Source: Vibrio gazogenes (GTDB taxonomy: Bacteria > Pseudomonadota > Gammaproteobacteria > Enterobacterales > Vibrionaceae). Taken from it: a DNA stretch of 64,000 nt. A program made the position numbers and the translations under genes. The notes beneath the pieces are model-generated. The model worked only from the letters and a program-made list of their open reading frames with translations. It had not been told where the DNA came from and made no database searches. Each line of letters starts with the position of its first letter. Within the stretch, counting starts at the first letter, position 1. Positions 8,621 to 16,968 of this stretch are shown in pieces. Location of the stretch: NCBI RefSeq assembly GCF_002196515.1, contig NZ_CP018836.1, positions 1,178,001 to 1,242,000 of the forward strand, in the 5' to 3' direction.

Positions 8621-9541
8621 TTATTTATTATCAGTGTGATAACATTCAATATATTTTTTCATCCAATTTAAAAAAGCCTGTAATTTAGGCCGTGTTTCAT
8701 GGCCTTTCGGACAAATTAAATCATAACCGTACCCTGAAGGAACCTGTTCAAATAGTGAAACCAAGGCACCACTTTCAAGGTACGATTGAATGGTATGGTA
8801 GCGGCCTAAGGCGATACCCATTGAATTTCGAGCGGCAACCATCGTTAGTTCTTCATGATTGAATACATACTTATGGTTTAAAATACTGGCGCTTCTGCCC
8901 GTCGCATTTAACCAATGCTGCCACTCACTTAAGGGTGATAAAAATTCTAACGACTCTGTGCAATGCAGAAAAGTCGCTTCTTTCAGGCGCGCTTCACTTT
9001 CATATAAATTCAGACGTTGAGCATATTCCGGGGTACATACAGGAACCAAGTATTCATCAAATAGCCGGATGTGATAAAAATCAGGGTGGGTTTCATTGCC
9101 GTAGTAAATAGCGATATCAACCGGTTGATGATGAAAGTCCAGTTTGCTTGCCTTGACCCGCATCTTTACATCCAGATAAGGATATAAACGCTGAAATTCA
9201 GCCATTTTAGGGACTAACCATAGATGAGCAAATGTTGGCGCGATCCCAATATACAATTCTCCTCTTAATTCATTGAAGCGAATATCGTCAACTTCAGTGA
9301 AGATATTTGACAGGGAGGTGCTTAGCGTTCTGAGCATCCGCTGACCATCTTCAGTCAGCTCGAGTTTTCTTGTGAGACGAACAAAAAGTGTGAAACCAAG
9401 ATCTGCCTCAAGCTTTTTAATTCTTTGACTGACAGCTCCTTGAGTCAGGCATAATTCTTCCGCTGCTAATGTAAAACTTAAAAATTTTGCTACAACGCTG
9501 AAAGTATAAAGGTTCGCTAAGATATTTTGTTTATCTGCCAT
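8621..9541 (-). CDS. LysR-family regulator (DsdC-like)
   Basis: LysR-type factor of 306 residues with a winged helix-turn-helix at about 10-70 (FTLAAEELCLTQGAVSQRIKKLE) and a periplasmic-binding-like effector domain after about 95. The domain pattern, including WLVPKMAEFQRLYP, VDIAIYYG and VPVCTPEYAQRL, resembles DsdC/GcvA-type regulators. It is transcribed away from the GH4 phospho-beta-glucosidase gene with a 120-nt gap between the two starts, the classic arrangement for a LysR regulator and its target. Control of that gene is inference; the inducer is unknown. Confidence 0.88.
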   Translation of the reverse strand: MADKQNILANLYTFSVVAKFLSFTLAAEELCLTQGAVSQRIKKLEADLGFTLFVRLTRKLELTEDGQRMLRTLSTSLSNIFTEVDDIRFNELRGELYIGIAPTFAHLWLVPKMAEFQRLYPYLDVKMRVKASKLDFHHQPVDIAIYYGNETHPDFYHIRLFDEYLVPVCTPEYAQRLNLYESEARLKEATFLHCTESLEFLSPLSEWQHWLNATGRSASILNHKYVFNHEELTMVAARNSMGIALGRYHTIQSYLESGALVSLFEQVPSGYGYDLICPKGHETRPKLQAFLNWMKKYIECYHTDNK

Positions 9542-9661
9542 GTGTATGAATCGACCTATGCATTAGAAATATTAATTCATAAATATCACGATTTCGTTTG
9601 TCGCTGTTCGGGTTGTCAGGTGCAATGAACACAAGAAGGACACACGAGAGAGTATTGCAAA

Positions 9662-10999
9662 ATGAATCATAAATTAAAAGTTGTCGTGATTGGTGGCGGC
9701 TCAAGCTATACACCAGAATTAATTGAAGGTCTGCTGCATCGTTATCATGAACTGCCAGTTGCTGAACTATGGCTGGTTGATATCGAAGATGGCAAAGAAA
9801 AAGTCAAAATTATTGCTGAATTAGCGCAACGCATGATTAAACGTAAGGGAGTCAATATCGATGTGAAAGTCACCCTTGATCGTCGTCTTGCCCTGAAAAA
9901 TGCAGATTTTGTCTGTTCACAATTTAGGGCGGGTTGCCTTGATGGTCGAATTCGTGATGAACGGATTTCTTTAAAGTACGGCATGATCGGGCAAGAAACC
10001 AATGGGCTTGGTGGTTTTGCGAATGCATGTCGGACAATTCCAATTACTTTAGAAATCTGTAAGGAGATGGAAGAACTTTGTCCCGATGCATGGTTACTGA
10101 ATTTCACCAATCCGTCAGGTATGGTCACAGAAGCTGTATTGAAATATACCCATATTAAAGCCGTCGGTTTATGTAATGTCCCAGTGATTATGGAGAAAGG
10201 TATTGCGCAAATGTTGGGTGCCAGTGAAGGTGAATTCATTATGCAAGTCGCTGGTCTCAACCATATGATTTGGGTGCGCAAAATATTGCATCAAGGAACG
10301 GACAAATTAAATATGGTAATGGATGAAATTTTAAACGGGAATGATCCGTTAGTTCCGTCAAATATCCCACCTTTTGATTGGCCTAAAGATCTATTGCAAG
10401 AGATGGGCATGATCCCTTGTGCTTATTTACGTTATTACTACACCAGTGATGACATCATGAAGCAAGAGCAAGCAGAAGCTGATGGCGAGGGAACTCGCGG
10501 CGAAGTGGTTAAAGCCATGGAAAAGCGTTTGTTTGATATTTATAAGAATCCGGATTTGGCAGAGAAACCCAAAGAATTGGAACAGCGTGGCGGTCAATAT
10601 TATTCAGAAGCCGCATGTGAGTTGATGGCTTCTATTTACAACGACAAGCGAACAGTCATGCACGTTAATACACGCAATCATGGTGCGATTAGTGGTTTAC
10701 CGGATGATTGCGCTGTAGAAGTGAGTTCTGTCATTACTAAAAGTGGCCCGCTTCCCTTGAATGTTGAACCATTTCCAGAGGATACATTACGTCTGATTCA
10801 ACTGATGAAAACGTTTGAAACACTCACGGTTGAAGCCGCGGTGAAAGGTGATTTGGTTGCTGCGAAACGAGGACTCATCCTCAATCCTATTGTCAATACC
10901 GGTACAGTCTTAGATGAAGCCCTGCAAGAAACCGTTCAAGAAAACTTAGATTATATGCCCCAGTTTCGTTGGATGTTAGATTCGGTGAGTAACCACTAA
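9662..10999 (+). CDS. GH4 6-phospho-beta-glucosidase
   Basis: Family 4 glycosidase of 445 residues using NAD+ and a divalent metal to cleave 6-phospho-beta-glucosides by a redox-elimination mechanism. Evidence: N-terminal Rossmann motif VVVIGGGSSYTPE, QETNGLGGF, NFTNPSG, metal-site GLCNVP (Cys) and GLNHM (His). Length fits LicH/CelF-type enzymes. Such enzymes act on sugars phosphorylated by a PTS importer, but no PTS genes flank it, so it is an orphan that must depend on a transporter elsewhere. Probably controlled by the divergent LysR gene. Confidence 0.92.
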   Translation: MNHKLKVVVIGGGSSYTPELIEGLLHRYHELPVAELWLVDIEDGKEKVKIIAELAQRMIKRKGVNIDVKVTLDRRLALKNADFVCSQFRAGCLDGRIRDERISLKYGMIGQETNGLGGFANACRTIPITLEICKEMEELCPDAWLLNFTNPSGMVTEAVLKYTHIKAVGLCNVPVIMEKGIAQMLGASEGEFIMQVAGLNHMIWVRKILHQGTDKLNMVMDEILNGNDPLVPSNIPPFDWPKDLLQEMGMIPCAYLRYYYTSDDIMKQEQAEADGEGTRGEVVKAMEKRLFDIYKNPDLAEKPKELEQRGGQYYSEAACELMASIYNDKRTVMHVNTRNHGAISGLPDDCAVEVSSVITKSGPLPLNVEPFPEDTLRLIQLMKTFETLTVEAAVKGDLVAAKRGLILNPIVNTGTVLDEALQETVQENLDYMPQFRWMLDSVSNH

Positions 11000-11000
11000 T

Positions 11001-11037
11001 ATACCCAAATGACCTCAAGATGCAGTTTCAGCGAGAA
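11001..11037. repeat. Partial copy of Vibrio MITE end
   Basis: This 37-base stretch starting ATACCCAAATGACC is identical to the reverse complement of the right end of the 116-bp element at 16439-16554. The match stops abruptly after GCGAGAA, so this is a truncated or one-ended copy just behind the stop codon of the glucosidase gene. Confidence 0.75.
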
Positions 11038-11181
11038 CCACTGGGCTCAGAGGCAAGGCAGAGATTTGAGTCATAGCTATTCTATGGCGAGAAATATATA
11101 TGTTGATGTGAATAATGAAGAGAAAAGGAGAGGCAGAATCGATTAGAATACCCATAACTTCAACAAATAAAGATATCCGTG

Positions 11182-11403
11182 ATGCTACAAAAAGAGAGTT
11201 TGCTGAAACTGGCAACGATGAAAATGCCATTTGGCCGTTATGCCGGACGCGTATTAATTGATTTACCGGAAGAGTACTTATTGTGGTTTCAAAACAAAGG
11301 CGAATTTCCTCAGGGAGAACTCGGGGAATTGATGCAACTCTGTTTGACTTTGAAAGTTGAGGGATTGGATCGTCTCGTTAAACCATTGAAGCGGCAATCT
11401 TGA
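11182..11403 (+). CDS. DUF3820 family protein
   Basis: Small soluble protein of about 73 residues. The pattern KMPFGRYAGRVLIDLPEEYLLWF is the hallmark of DUF3820, a conserved gammaproteobacterial family of unknown biochemical role. I took ATG 11182 as start; a GTG directly before it in frame is an alternative. The ribosome site is weak (AAAGATAT). No operon partner. Confidence 0.82.
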   Translation: MLQKESLLKLATMKMPFGRYAGRVLIDLPEEYLLWFQNKGEFPQGELGELMQLCLTLKVEGLDRLVKPLKRQS

Positions 11404-11473
11404 AAATTTGTTGTATAACCGCGGGCAGGGATGAATATGATGGTGAAGTCGTTGTATTCAGCTTTGGTAATCA

Positions 11474-11504
11474 GCCGAAAGCACCGGCTCGTAGTGCTTT
11501 CGGC
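11474..11504. terminator. Hairpin between convergent genes
   Basis: Perfect 11-bp stem GCCGAAAGCAC / GTGCTTTCGGC with a 9-nt loop, between the DUF3820 gene and the convergent metalloprotease gene. It lacks a T-run on either strand, so it may protect mRNA ends as well as terminate. Confidence 0.55.
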
Positions 11505-11519
11505 TAGAACAGAGCCCCA

Positions 11520-12596
11520 TTATAAACGAGGGGTATTCTCCGCAAAGTATTCATGAGAATCTGCGTTATTGACGGCCTGATTTGGTGATGATTGGGCCAG
11601 ACGACGTGCATTATATTGTCCGTAAGCAATATCGTCCGTACCGCCATTGACTGTGAAATGGCTCATTTCATGAATCAGAGTACCGGCTTTTGAGTCCGTG
11701 CCTGTCGTCGGAGCAGACCAGAAGGCGTTGCATAAGTGGATACGATAGGGTTGATTCGGATAAACGTAAGCATATGCATTGGAAAGGCTGCCCTCACAAT
11801 AACAGTCAGCGGTGACTGTTCGGTTTTGCAGCGCGTCAGTGATCTTTTGGAAATGTCCTTTAACGGTATTGTAACGACCACTTGAATAAGAACCAAACCA
11901 AGTGGTATAGCGGGACGTTACTGAACCTGCCCGTAAATAACTGTAAGCTGAACCGGACATGCTTCGTGCTGCGCTAACCGCAGAACTGATTTGACTTTTC
12001 TGGCTATTTGAGCAATTGCCGAGATAGCTGATTCCGCCTCTCAATTCAGCGACATTGAGTTCAGACTCATTGATGGTTGCGACCTTTGGGTGAACACCCT
12101 CAACCCAGAAACTGACATCATTTGAGCTGAGTGTCTGAACTTGATCGTCGGCCTGTAGTTTCGATTGTGCTTCAGACTTAATTAAATCCAATGCGGTGAC
12201 ATTGAACTGAACGCTGTATGTCCCTTCACGAGTCATGTCATAGAAAGAAGACAGATCAACCGTTTGGGTAACCGTCTGTCCGGCAGACAATGTCATATAA
12301 TCTTTAGCTGTCGGGGCAGGCCGTTTAATAATCGGGCCTGTATAGGCGACCGCTTCTCCATCGACTGTGACGGTGAAAGCATTCTTTTGCAGTTTGCTGT
12401 GATTGATGAGATACCAATCGAGTACATCGATATTATCCTGCCCATTGTTGGTAATGCTTAGTTCAACTTTGACATCACTGCCTTCACCATAAGATTGATT
12501 TAAAGGGGTAACGGTGACATCCAGAGAGTGGGCATAAGCCAGAGATGACATACTTCCTACGATTGCACTCAACAATAAATTTGTTGCCTTATTCAT
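11520..12596 (-). CDS. Secreted M35-family zinc metalloprotease (aspzincin)
   Basis: Exported protease of 358 residues. A signal peptide (MNKATNLLLSAIVGSMSSLAYA) is followed by a beta-rich domain (about 24-165) and a C-terminal deuterolysin/peptidyl-Lys metalloendopeptidase domain. Catalytic features of M35 are intact: HEMSH at 309-313 (two zinc His plus Glu) and GTDDIAYG at 319-326, matching the GTxDxxYG aspzincin motif whose Asp is the third zinc ligand. Several Cys residues fit disulfides. ATG 12596 is chosen because GGAG precedes it and the signal peptide starts there. Likely an extracellular nutrient-acquisition or virulence-type protease; substrate specificity at Lys is family knowledge only. 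Confidence 0.9.
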   Translation of the reverse strand: MNKATNLLLSAIVGSMSSLAYAHSLDVTVTPLNQSYGEGSDVKVELSITNNGQDNIDVLDWYLINHSKLQKNAFTVTVDGEAVAYTGPIIKRPAPTAKDYMTLSAGQTVTQTVDLSSFYDMTREGTYSVQFNVTALDLIKSEAQSKLQADDQVQTLSSNDVSFWVEGVHPKVATINESELNVAELRGGISYLGNCSNSQKSQISSAVSAARSMSGSAYSYLRAGSVTSRYTTWFGSYSSGRYNTVKGHFQKITDALQNRTVTADCYCEGSLSNAYAYVYPNQPYRIHLCNAFWSAPTTGTDSKAGTLIHEMSHFTVNGGTDDIAYGQYNARRLAQSSPNQAVNNADSHEYFAENTPRL

Positions 12597-13191
12597 TGGA
12601 TAAGCTCCATTTTGTTTCATGGTTCATGAATCATCGATATTGTTACGACTCAGTGAATATCAATCATTCGTCGCAGTATGTTTAAAGTAAGTCTGTTTTA
12701 CTTTAAACATTATTTAAACTTTCATTTGTTATTATTTTTTTAATTATGTTTTATTTATGTGAATGTGTAAAGAGTGAAATAAATTCGGGAACATTTTTTT
12801 GGTTTTAATGATAATAAAATAAACATATATCTACTTAATTGTTAATAATTTATGGATTTTCAATCTCGATTTTTATTTTTTATGTTGTTGATTTTTATTG
12901 CGTTAATAAAATATTTTCATAATATAATTTGTCTGGTTGAATTATTTTTTAAACCGAAAATTATAGATTTTTAATGATGGTGTATTTCTACTTGTAAATT
13001 TATTATTAGTGGGGTGTTGATAGAGTTAAATTAACAGAACTATTGATTATGTCTACTTTTTATATTAACTGGTTGAAAAATATAAAATTGCGATTTTAAA
13101 TGCACATTAGATGTTCTATGAATAAACTTTATCTTGACCATAAAAAATTTTTGAGGGTTGCCGAGCGGTTTCTTATTGCGTCTGTCCCCAC
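12597..13191. other. Long AT-rich noncoding region
   Basis: About 600 bases with extreme A+T content, especially 12700-13080, full of TTTATT/AATAAT runs. No gene with a ribosome site was found on either strand. It separates the protease promoter from the decarboxylase leader and is the kind of sequence usually bound by H-NS. Confidence 0.5.
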
Positions 13192-13329
13192 ATGAACTTA
13201 TTATCAGCCGGCTTCTTGATGATAGCCAATCCGAGTACATCACACCTATGTGGCAAGGCGATAGAGCAACTATCCAAGAGTGACTTTGACAGCGTATTGA
13301 CGCTTTTATTGACGCTCCACTTTTCATAA
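13192..13329 (+). CDS. Possible leader ORF upstream of decarboxylase gene
   Basis: A 45-codon frame (begins MNLLSAGFLMIANPS, ends TLLLTLHFS) whose stop lies inside the hairpin at 13318-13350 and 42 nt before the decarboxylase start. No good ribosome site precedes it, so translation is uncertain. Its position is like that of regulatory leader peptides of polyamine genes such as speFL, but the sequence does not match them. The two copies of ATTGACGCT (13296 and 13308) lie in its 3' part. Confidence 0.25.
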   Translation: MNLLSAGFLMIANPSTSHLCGKAIEQLSKSDFDSVLTLLLTLHFS

Positions 13330-13350
13330 AAAATAGTCCGATGAAAAGTG
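13318..13350 (+). promoter_or_regulatory. Hairpin just before decarboxylase ribosome site
   Basis: Perfect 10-bp inverted repeat CACTTTTCAT / ATGAAAAGTG with a 13-nt loop. Its 3' edge is 8 nt before the GGAGG of the decarboxylase gene. No T-run follows, so it is not a terminator. A further pairing CCACAT (13189) with ATGTGG (13248) lies upstream. Together these suggest a structured leader that could control translation. Confidence 0.5.
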
Positions 13351-13370
13351 TTTGCTCCCGGAGGTTTGCG

Positions 13371-14585
13371 ATGGCTCACGCCCATTCTGTATTAAATTTT
13401 CAATCTTTTGCTGCTAGAACGCTTTCTGCGGATGACGTCCGTTTAATTGAATCGTCCGTGTCACAATTCGGTGCGCCACTACTGATGTTAGATTGCGAGA
13501 CCATTCGTCAGCAATATCGCGCTCTGAATCATGCCTTACCGAATGTCACGCTTCATTTCGCCCTGAAACCTCTGCCGCATCCGGTCGTCGTCAGAACGTT
13601 GCTCGACGAAGGAGCAAGCTTTGATCTGGCTACCAGTGGTGAAGTTGAACTGGCTGCCCAAGCAGGTGTACCTGCTGAACGCACGATCCATACGCATCCG
13701 ATCAAACGTGATGCGGATATTCGTGATGCATTAGCATATGGCTGTTCTGTCTTTGTGGTCGATAACCTGAATGAGTTGGCAAAGTTTAAACCTTACAAGG
13801 ATGAGGTGGAGTTGCTGGTACGTTTGAGTTTTCGGAATGCAGAAGCCTTTGCGGATCTATCGAAGAAATTCGGTTGTTCTCCCGATCAGGCTCTGACCAT
13901 TATTGAAACGGCCCAAGCATGGAAGATTCGGATTAAAGGCCTCTCTTTCCATGTCGGTTCTCAGACGACTGACCCACAAAAGTATGTTGATGCGATCCGG
14001 ACGAGTAAAACTGTGATGGAAGAGGTTGTTGCGCGCGGATTACCTGCGCTGAGCACGTTGGATATCGGTGGTGGTTTTCCTGTCAGTTATACAAAACAGG
14101 TGATGCCGATTGAGCAATTTTGTATCCCCATTCATGACGTGTTGAACGAATTACCGGAAACCGTACAGGTTCTGGCTGAGCCCGGGCGTTTTATCGTGGC
14201 ACCGGCGGTCATGAGTGTTGCTTCCGTTATGGGGCAAGCTGAAAGGGAAGGTCAAATGTGGTACTACCTTGATGATGGTATTTACGGCTCTTTCAGTGGG
14301 CTGATGTTCGATGATGCACAGTATCCGTTGGTGACGTTGAAGCAAGGTGGTGAATTGTTACCGAGTGTTTTGGCCGGTCCAACTTGTGACAGCATTGATG
14401 TGATCGCTGAAGACATCATGCTGCCTCGACTGGAGAATGGAGATCTTATTGTTGGTTGCATGATGGGGGCTTACACCAGTGCCACAGCGACGGATTTCAA
14501 TTTCTTCAAACGCGCTCAAACCATTGTGTTGAATGAAGATGTGTTGCATGAGCAAGCCATCAGCAGAGAAAGACTTATCGGTTAA
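13371..14585 (+). CDS. PLP-dependent ornithine/lysine decarboxylase, alanine-racemase fold
   Basis: Fold-type III decarboxylase of 404 residues, predicted to turn ornithine (and/or lysine) into putrescine (or cadaverine). PLP Lys66 is in HFALKPLPHP, stacking His194 in FHVGSQ, glycine loop in DIGGGFP, phosphate-binding EPGRF, and the substrate-side GPTCDSID with the catalytic Cys-Asp pair. ATG 13371 has a perfect GGAGG 7 nt upstream; the frame also opens earlier at 13341 but without a ribosome site. It resembles the dual lysine/ornithine decarboxylase described in V. vulnificus; dual specificity here is inference. The structured leader suggests post-transcriptional control. Confidence 0.88.
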   Translation: MAHAHSVLNFQSFAARTLSADDVRLIESSVSQFGAPLLMLDCETIRQQYRALNHALPNVTLHFALKPLPHPVVVRTLLDEGASFDLATSGEVELAAQAGVPAERTIHTHPIKRDADIRDALAYGCSVFVVDNLNELAKFKPYKDEVELLVRLSFRNAEAFADLSKKFGCSPDQALTIIETAQAWKIRIKGLSFHVGSQTTDPQKYVDAIRTSKTVMEEVVARGLPALSTLDIGGGFPVSYTKQVMPIEQFCIPIHDVLNELPETVQVLAEPGRFIVAPAVMSVASVMGQAEREGQMWYYLDDGIYGSFSGLMFDDAQYPLVTLKQGGELLPSVLAGPTCDSIDVIAEDIMLPRLENGDLIVGCMMGAYTSATATDFNFFKRAQTIVLNEDVLHEQAISRERLIG

Positions 14586-14631
14586 GGTTGCCTTCACCAC
14601 TATATTTTGGTGCGACAGTACCATTTCGAAA

Positions 14632-14658
14632 AAGCCACGGCCTACGTGTCAGTGGCTT
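14632..14658 (+). terminator. Weak terminator after decarboxylase gene
   Basis: Stem AAGCCAC / GTGGCTT with a 13-nt loop, followed by a pyrimidine-rich TACTCTCATTT. Located 47 nt after the decarboxylase stop codon. Confidence 0.4.
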
Positions 14659-14868
14659 ACTCTCATTTAATCGCTCGTGGTGCTAGCCACGTCACGACAG
14701 ACATGATTTATTTATTTGAAACACATCAAGTTTTTATGAATGCGCATTGATAATTACAAATTTATCGTAATTAAATTACTAATAATGTTGACTTGAGTCA
14801 CATAATTGATGATAATTTGCACTAAACAACGCTTGGTTGTGAAATAAAATAACGGTAGGAGCCGAGTC

Positions 14869-15027
14869 ATGAGTTCAATGCTTTCTTCACAAATTAATGT
14901 TACTGTTCCTAAAACAAAAATGAGCGAGTCTGCTGTCAATACGGTTAAAGAGCTTGCTGGCATCTTCGCTATGTTTGGTGTAACAGCTGTCATTACCTTT
15001 ATGCTTGCTTTAACTTGGGTGAATTAA
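14869..15027 (+). CDS. 52-residue single-pass membrane protein
   Basis: A short gene with a clear TAGGAG ribosome site 8-9 nt before ATG. The product starts MSSMLSSQINVTVPK and carries one strong hydrophobic helix (about residues 29-50, ELAGIFAMFGVTAVITFML) before ending TWVN. The N-terminal third is polar, so an N-in small inner-membrane protein is likely. I do not recognise the family. It lies downstream of the decarboxylase gene but is separated by 283 nt and a hairpin, so it is probably its own transcription unit. Confidence 0.6.
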   Translation: MSSMLSSQINVTVPKTKMSESAVNTVKELAGIFAMFGVTAVITFMLALTWVN

Positions 15028-15434
15028 GATAACCCCATCCTGATTGCAATGCTTATTGTTTTGAATTCGGTGGCTTTGTTCCGATGACGTCGGATACGCC
15101 CACCGAATGAATATCATCCACCATCCAATCTCTTCCCTTTATTCTCTTCCGTGTCTATGACCATTTTGTGTGGTTTACGCTGGTTATGCCGTACGTCAAG
15201 ACTATGCTGAGTTCAGTTCAGTTAATGCGTGAATCAGCTCGTGTTAATCACTTCATCGTGTCAGTAACGTCATCAATGGGGTGAGGTGCGAACGATTGTT
15301 TGGTTCGAGAGATTTGATTCAATGGCAGAACACCATTGTTTTTAATATGGTAAGCATGTTGAAGTCATTATAGATGATCCGATAAATGTCGAAATGAAAA
15401 TTTCTATATTAATGACGCGATATGATTAGAAAAT
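15028..15434. other. Intergenic, nothing recognised
   Basis: About 400 bases between the small membrane protein and the terminator of the outer-membrane gene. No gene, long hairpin or known motif was seen. Confidence 0.4.
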
Positions 15435-15460
15435 AAAAAGCACTCATGACGAGTGCTTTT
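15435..15460 (-). terminator. Terminator of outer-membrane protein gene
   Basis: Stem AAAGCACTC / GAGTGCTTT with a 5-nt loop flanked by A and T runs; the T-run on the minus strand (TTTTTATTT) fits rho-independent termination of the gene at 15513. It can also work on the plus strand. Confidence 0.8.
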
Positions 15461-15512
15461 CAATTAATGCTCACTGAACGACTGTTCTAATTCATGATTG
15501 AGAAATGATTAT

Positions 15513-16079
15513 TTAGAAACGATATTCAGCACCAATGGTTGCTTGTTTGAAGTCAGTATTGGTATCTGCACCATTATTGATATCATTGGCATTTAAGTCA
15601 ACGTCATACCAAGTATATTCGGCATTGACTAAGAAGTTATCTGTGATTTTAAATCCAACACCGGCACCTGCAAATACAGCTTCGTCATCTTCATCGCCAC
15701 TCACACCTAAGATATCATAGTCTGTGGTGTACCATAGCTGACCGCCTTTCGCGTAAAGTTCTACGCGATCACCAATCGGTGCTGTCAATTTTAGAGCGGC
15801 GGTATAACCATCGGTTTCAGCGCTTGCCGCGCTACCACCATACGATCCAAAATCGATGTAACTCCCCTCAATACCAATGTAACGGTTTAATTTAAAACCA
15901 ATTAATCCCTGCATCACATCATTGTCATCATCAAAATCGTCTTGGCCGTCAATCTTGACATAACCGTAGTTACCGCCAACGTAAACCCCGCTTTCATCGT
16001 CCAAAACTGCTGCATGTGAAATTGTGCTGAACGTTGTTAAAGCCATGGTACTCGCTAGAATTGGAAGGATCTTTTTCAT
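15513..16079 (-). CDS. OmpA-like beta-barrel outer membrane protein
   Basis: A 188-residue protein with a signal peptide (MKKILPILASTMALTTFSTISHA) and a small beta-barrel of about eight strands. Alternating hydrophobic/aromatic strands (VYVGGNYGYVKI, IGIEGSYIDF, AEYTWYDVDL) and a C-terminal Phe (AEYRF) fit outer-membrane insertion by Bam. Acidic loops (DDFDDDNDV, GDEDDE) are prominent and could bind cations. No OmpA peptidoglycan domain follows, so it is a barrel-only porin-family protein. Function unknown. Followed by its own terminator. Confidence 0.87.
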   Translation of the reverse strand: MKKILPILASTMALTTFSTISHAAVLDDESGVYVGGNYGYVKIDGQDDFDDDNDVMQGLIGFKLNRYIGIEGSYIDFGSYGGSAASAETDGYTAALKLTAPIGDRVELYAKGGQLWYTTDYDILGVSGDEDDEAVFAGAGVGFKITDNFLVNAEYTWYDVDLNANDINNGADTNTDFKQATIGAEYRF

Positions 16080-16438
16080 CTTTTTACTCCTAGTGATTTT
16101 GAATAAGTCATCATTATTGATGCCGAATATTATTTAGCGTAGTCGTCTGTTTTAAATAAAAACAATCATGTCAATATAATTAATGAGTTCAAAATATTAT
16201 TTTCATGATGATTATATTTATGCCGACCTTTGCTAAAACACCCTTTAAGTTTAACTCAAAAAAAACAGTTCATGTTATTTCTTTGTCATGAATAAGTTAA
16301 AGTTGGAGTTAAATATTTAGTTCATATGGTTGTGTCGGTAAATTATTCATAGAGATTGAATTATTTTCAGGGTTTTTAATAATAACATTTTTGTCGGTAG
16401 ATTTGCCGGTAGAAATTATTTCATTATCCATCGCAACT
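16080..16438. other. AT-rich promoter region of the barrel protein gene
   Basis: About 360 AT-rich bases with A/T runs upstream of the outer-membrane gene. No open frame with a ribosome site and no strong inverted repeat were found. Confidence 0.4.
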
Positions 16439-16554
16439 ATACCCAAGTAACCTCAAGATGCCGATTGAAGCACTCCCGAAGGGCGAGTTCACTGAACTCA
16501 GAGACTGCGTTAGAGATTCTCGCTGAAACTGCATCTTGAGGTCATTTGGGTATA
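16439..16554. mobile_element. 116-bp MITE with long terminal inverted repeats
   Basis: Left end ATACCCAAGTAACCTCAAG and right end CTTGAGGTCATTTGGGTAT are near-perfect inverted repeats of about 23 bp. Nothing is encoded between them. The right end also occurs alone at 11001-11037. This is a dispersed Vibrio-type non-autonomous element; the transposase that moved it is not in the window. Confidence 0.8.
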
Positions 16555-16968
16555 ACAGAGAAGCGATATGCCACGATTGCTTGATGCAGAGACTGAACAA
16601 AGTGAGGCACGGTGTTGCAAAGTGACTTCGCATATTCATTGTGTTGAGCATATTTGATTTCTGTTGCTATCAATTGTCATGCGCGGGGAATTTTCATGCG
16701 TTCTATTGGTCTTAACTAACTGTTCCTCAAGTGACTTCATATGGAACGTAGCACCGAACCGACAGATTGCATCAAGTCAAGGGAAGTCGATGGCGGGTTT
16801 TGTGCTCGATGTTTACCCGAGTCTCTGGCAATGAGGAACGGTTATTGAGAAGGATTGCATGTCACTGCGGAATCATGAATATTAACGCTGTGATTCATAT
16901 ATACCGTGCTTCATGATGTTGTACATCGGCACGATAACTGTCAGTAAAATAAATAAGAGATTGATATA
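16555..16968. other. Intergenic upstream of sbmA
   Basis: About 410 bases holding the sbmA promoter. No gene was recognised; a minus-strand open frame that runs into the MITE is not supported by a ribosome site. Confidence 0.4.
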
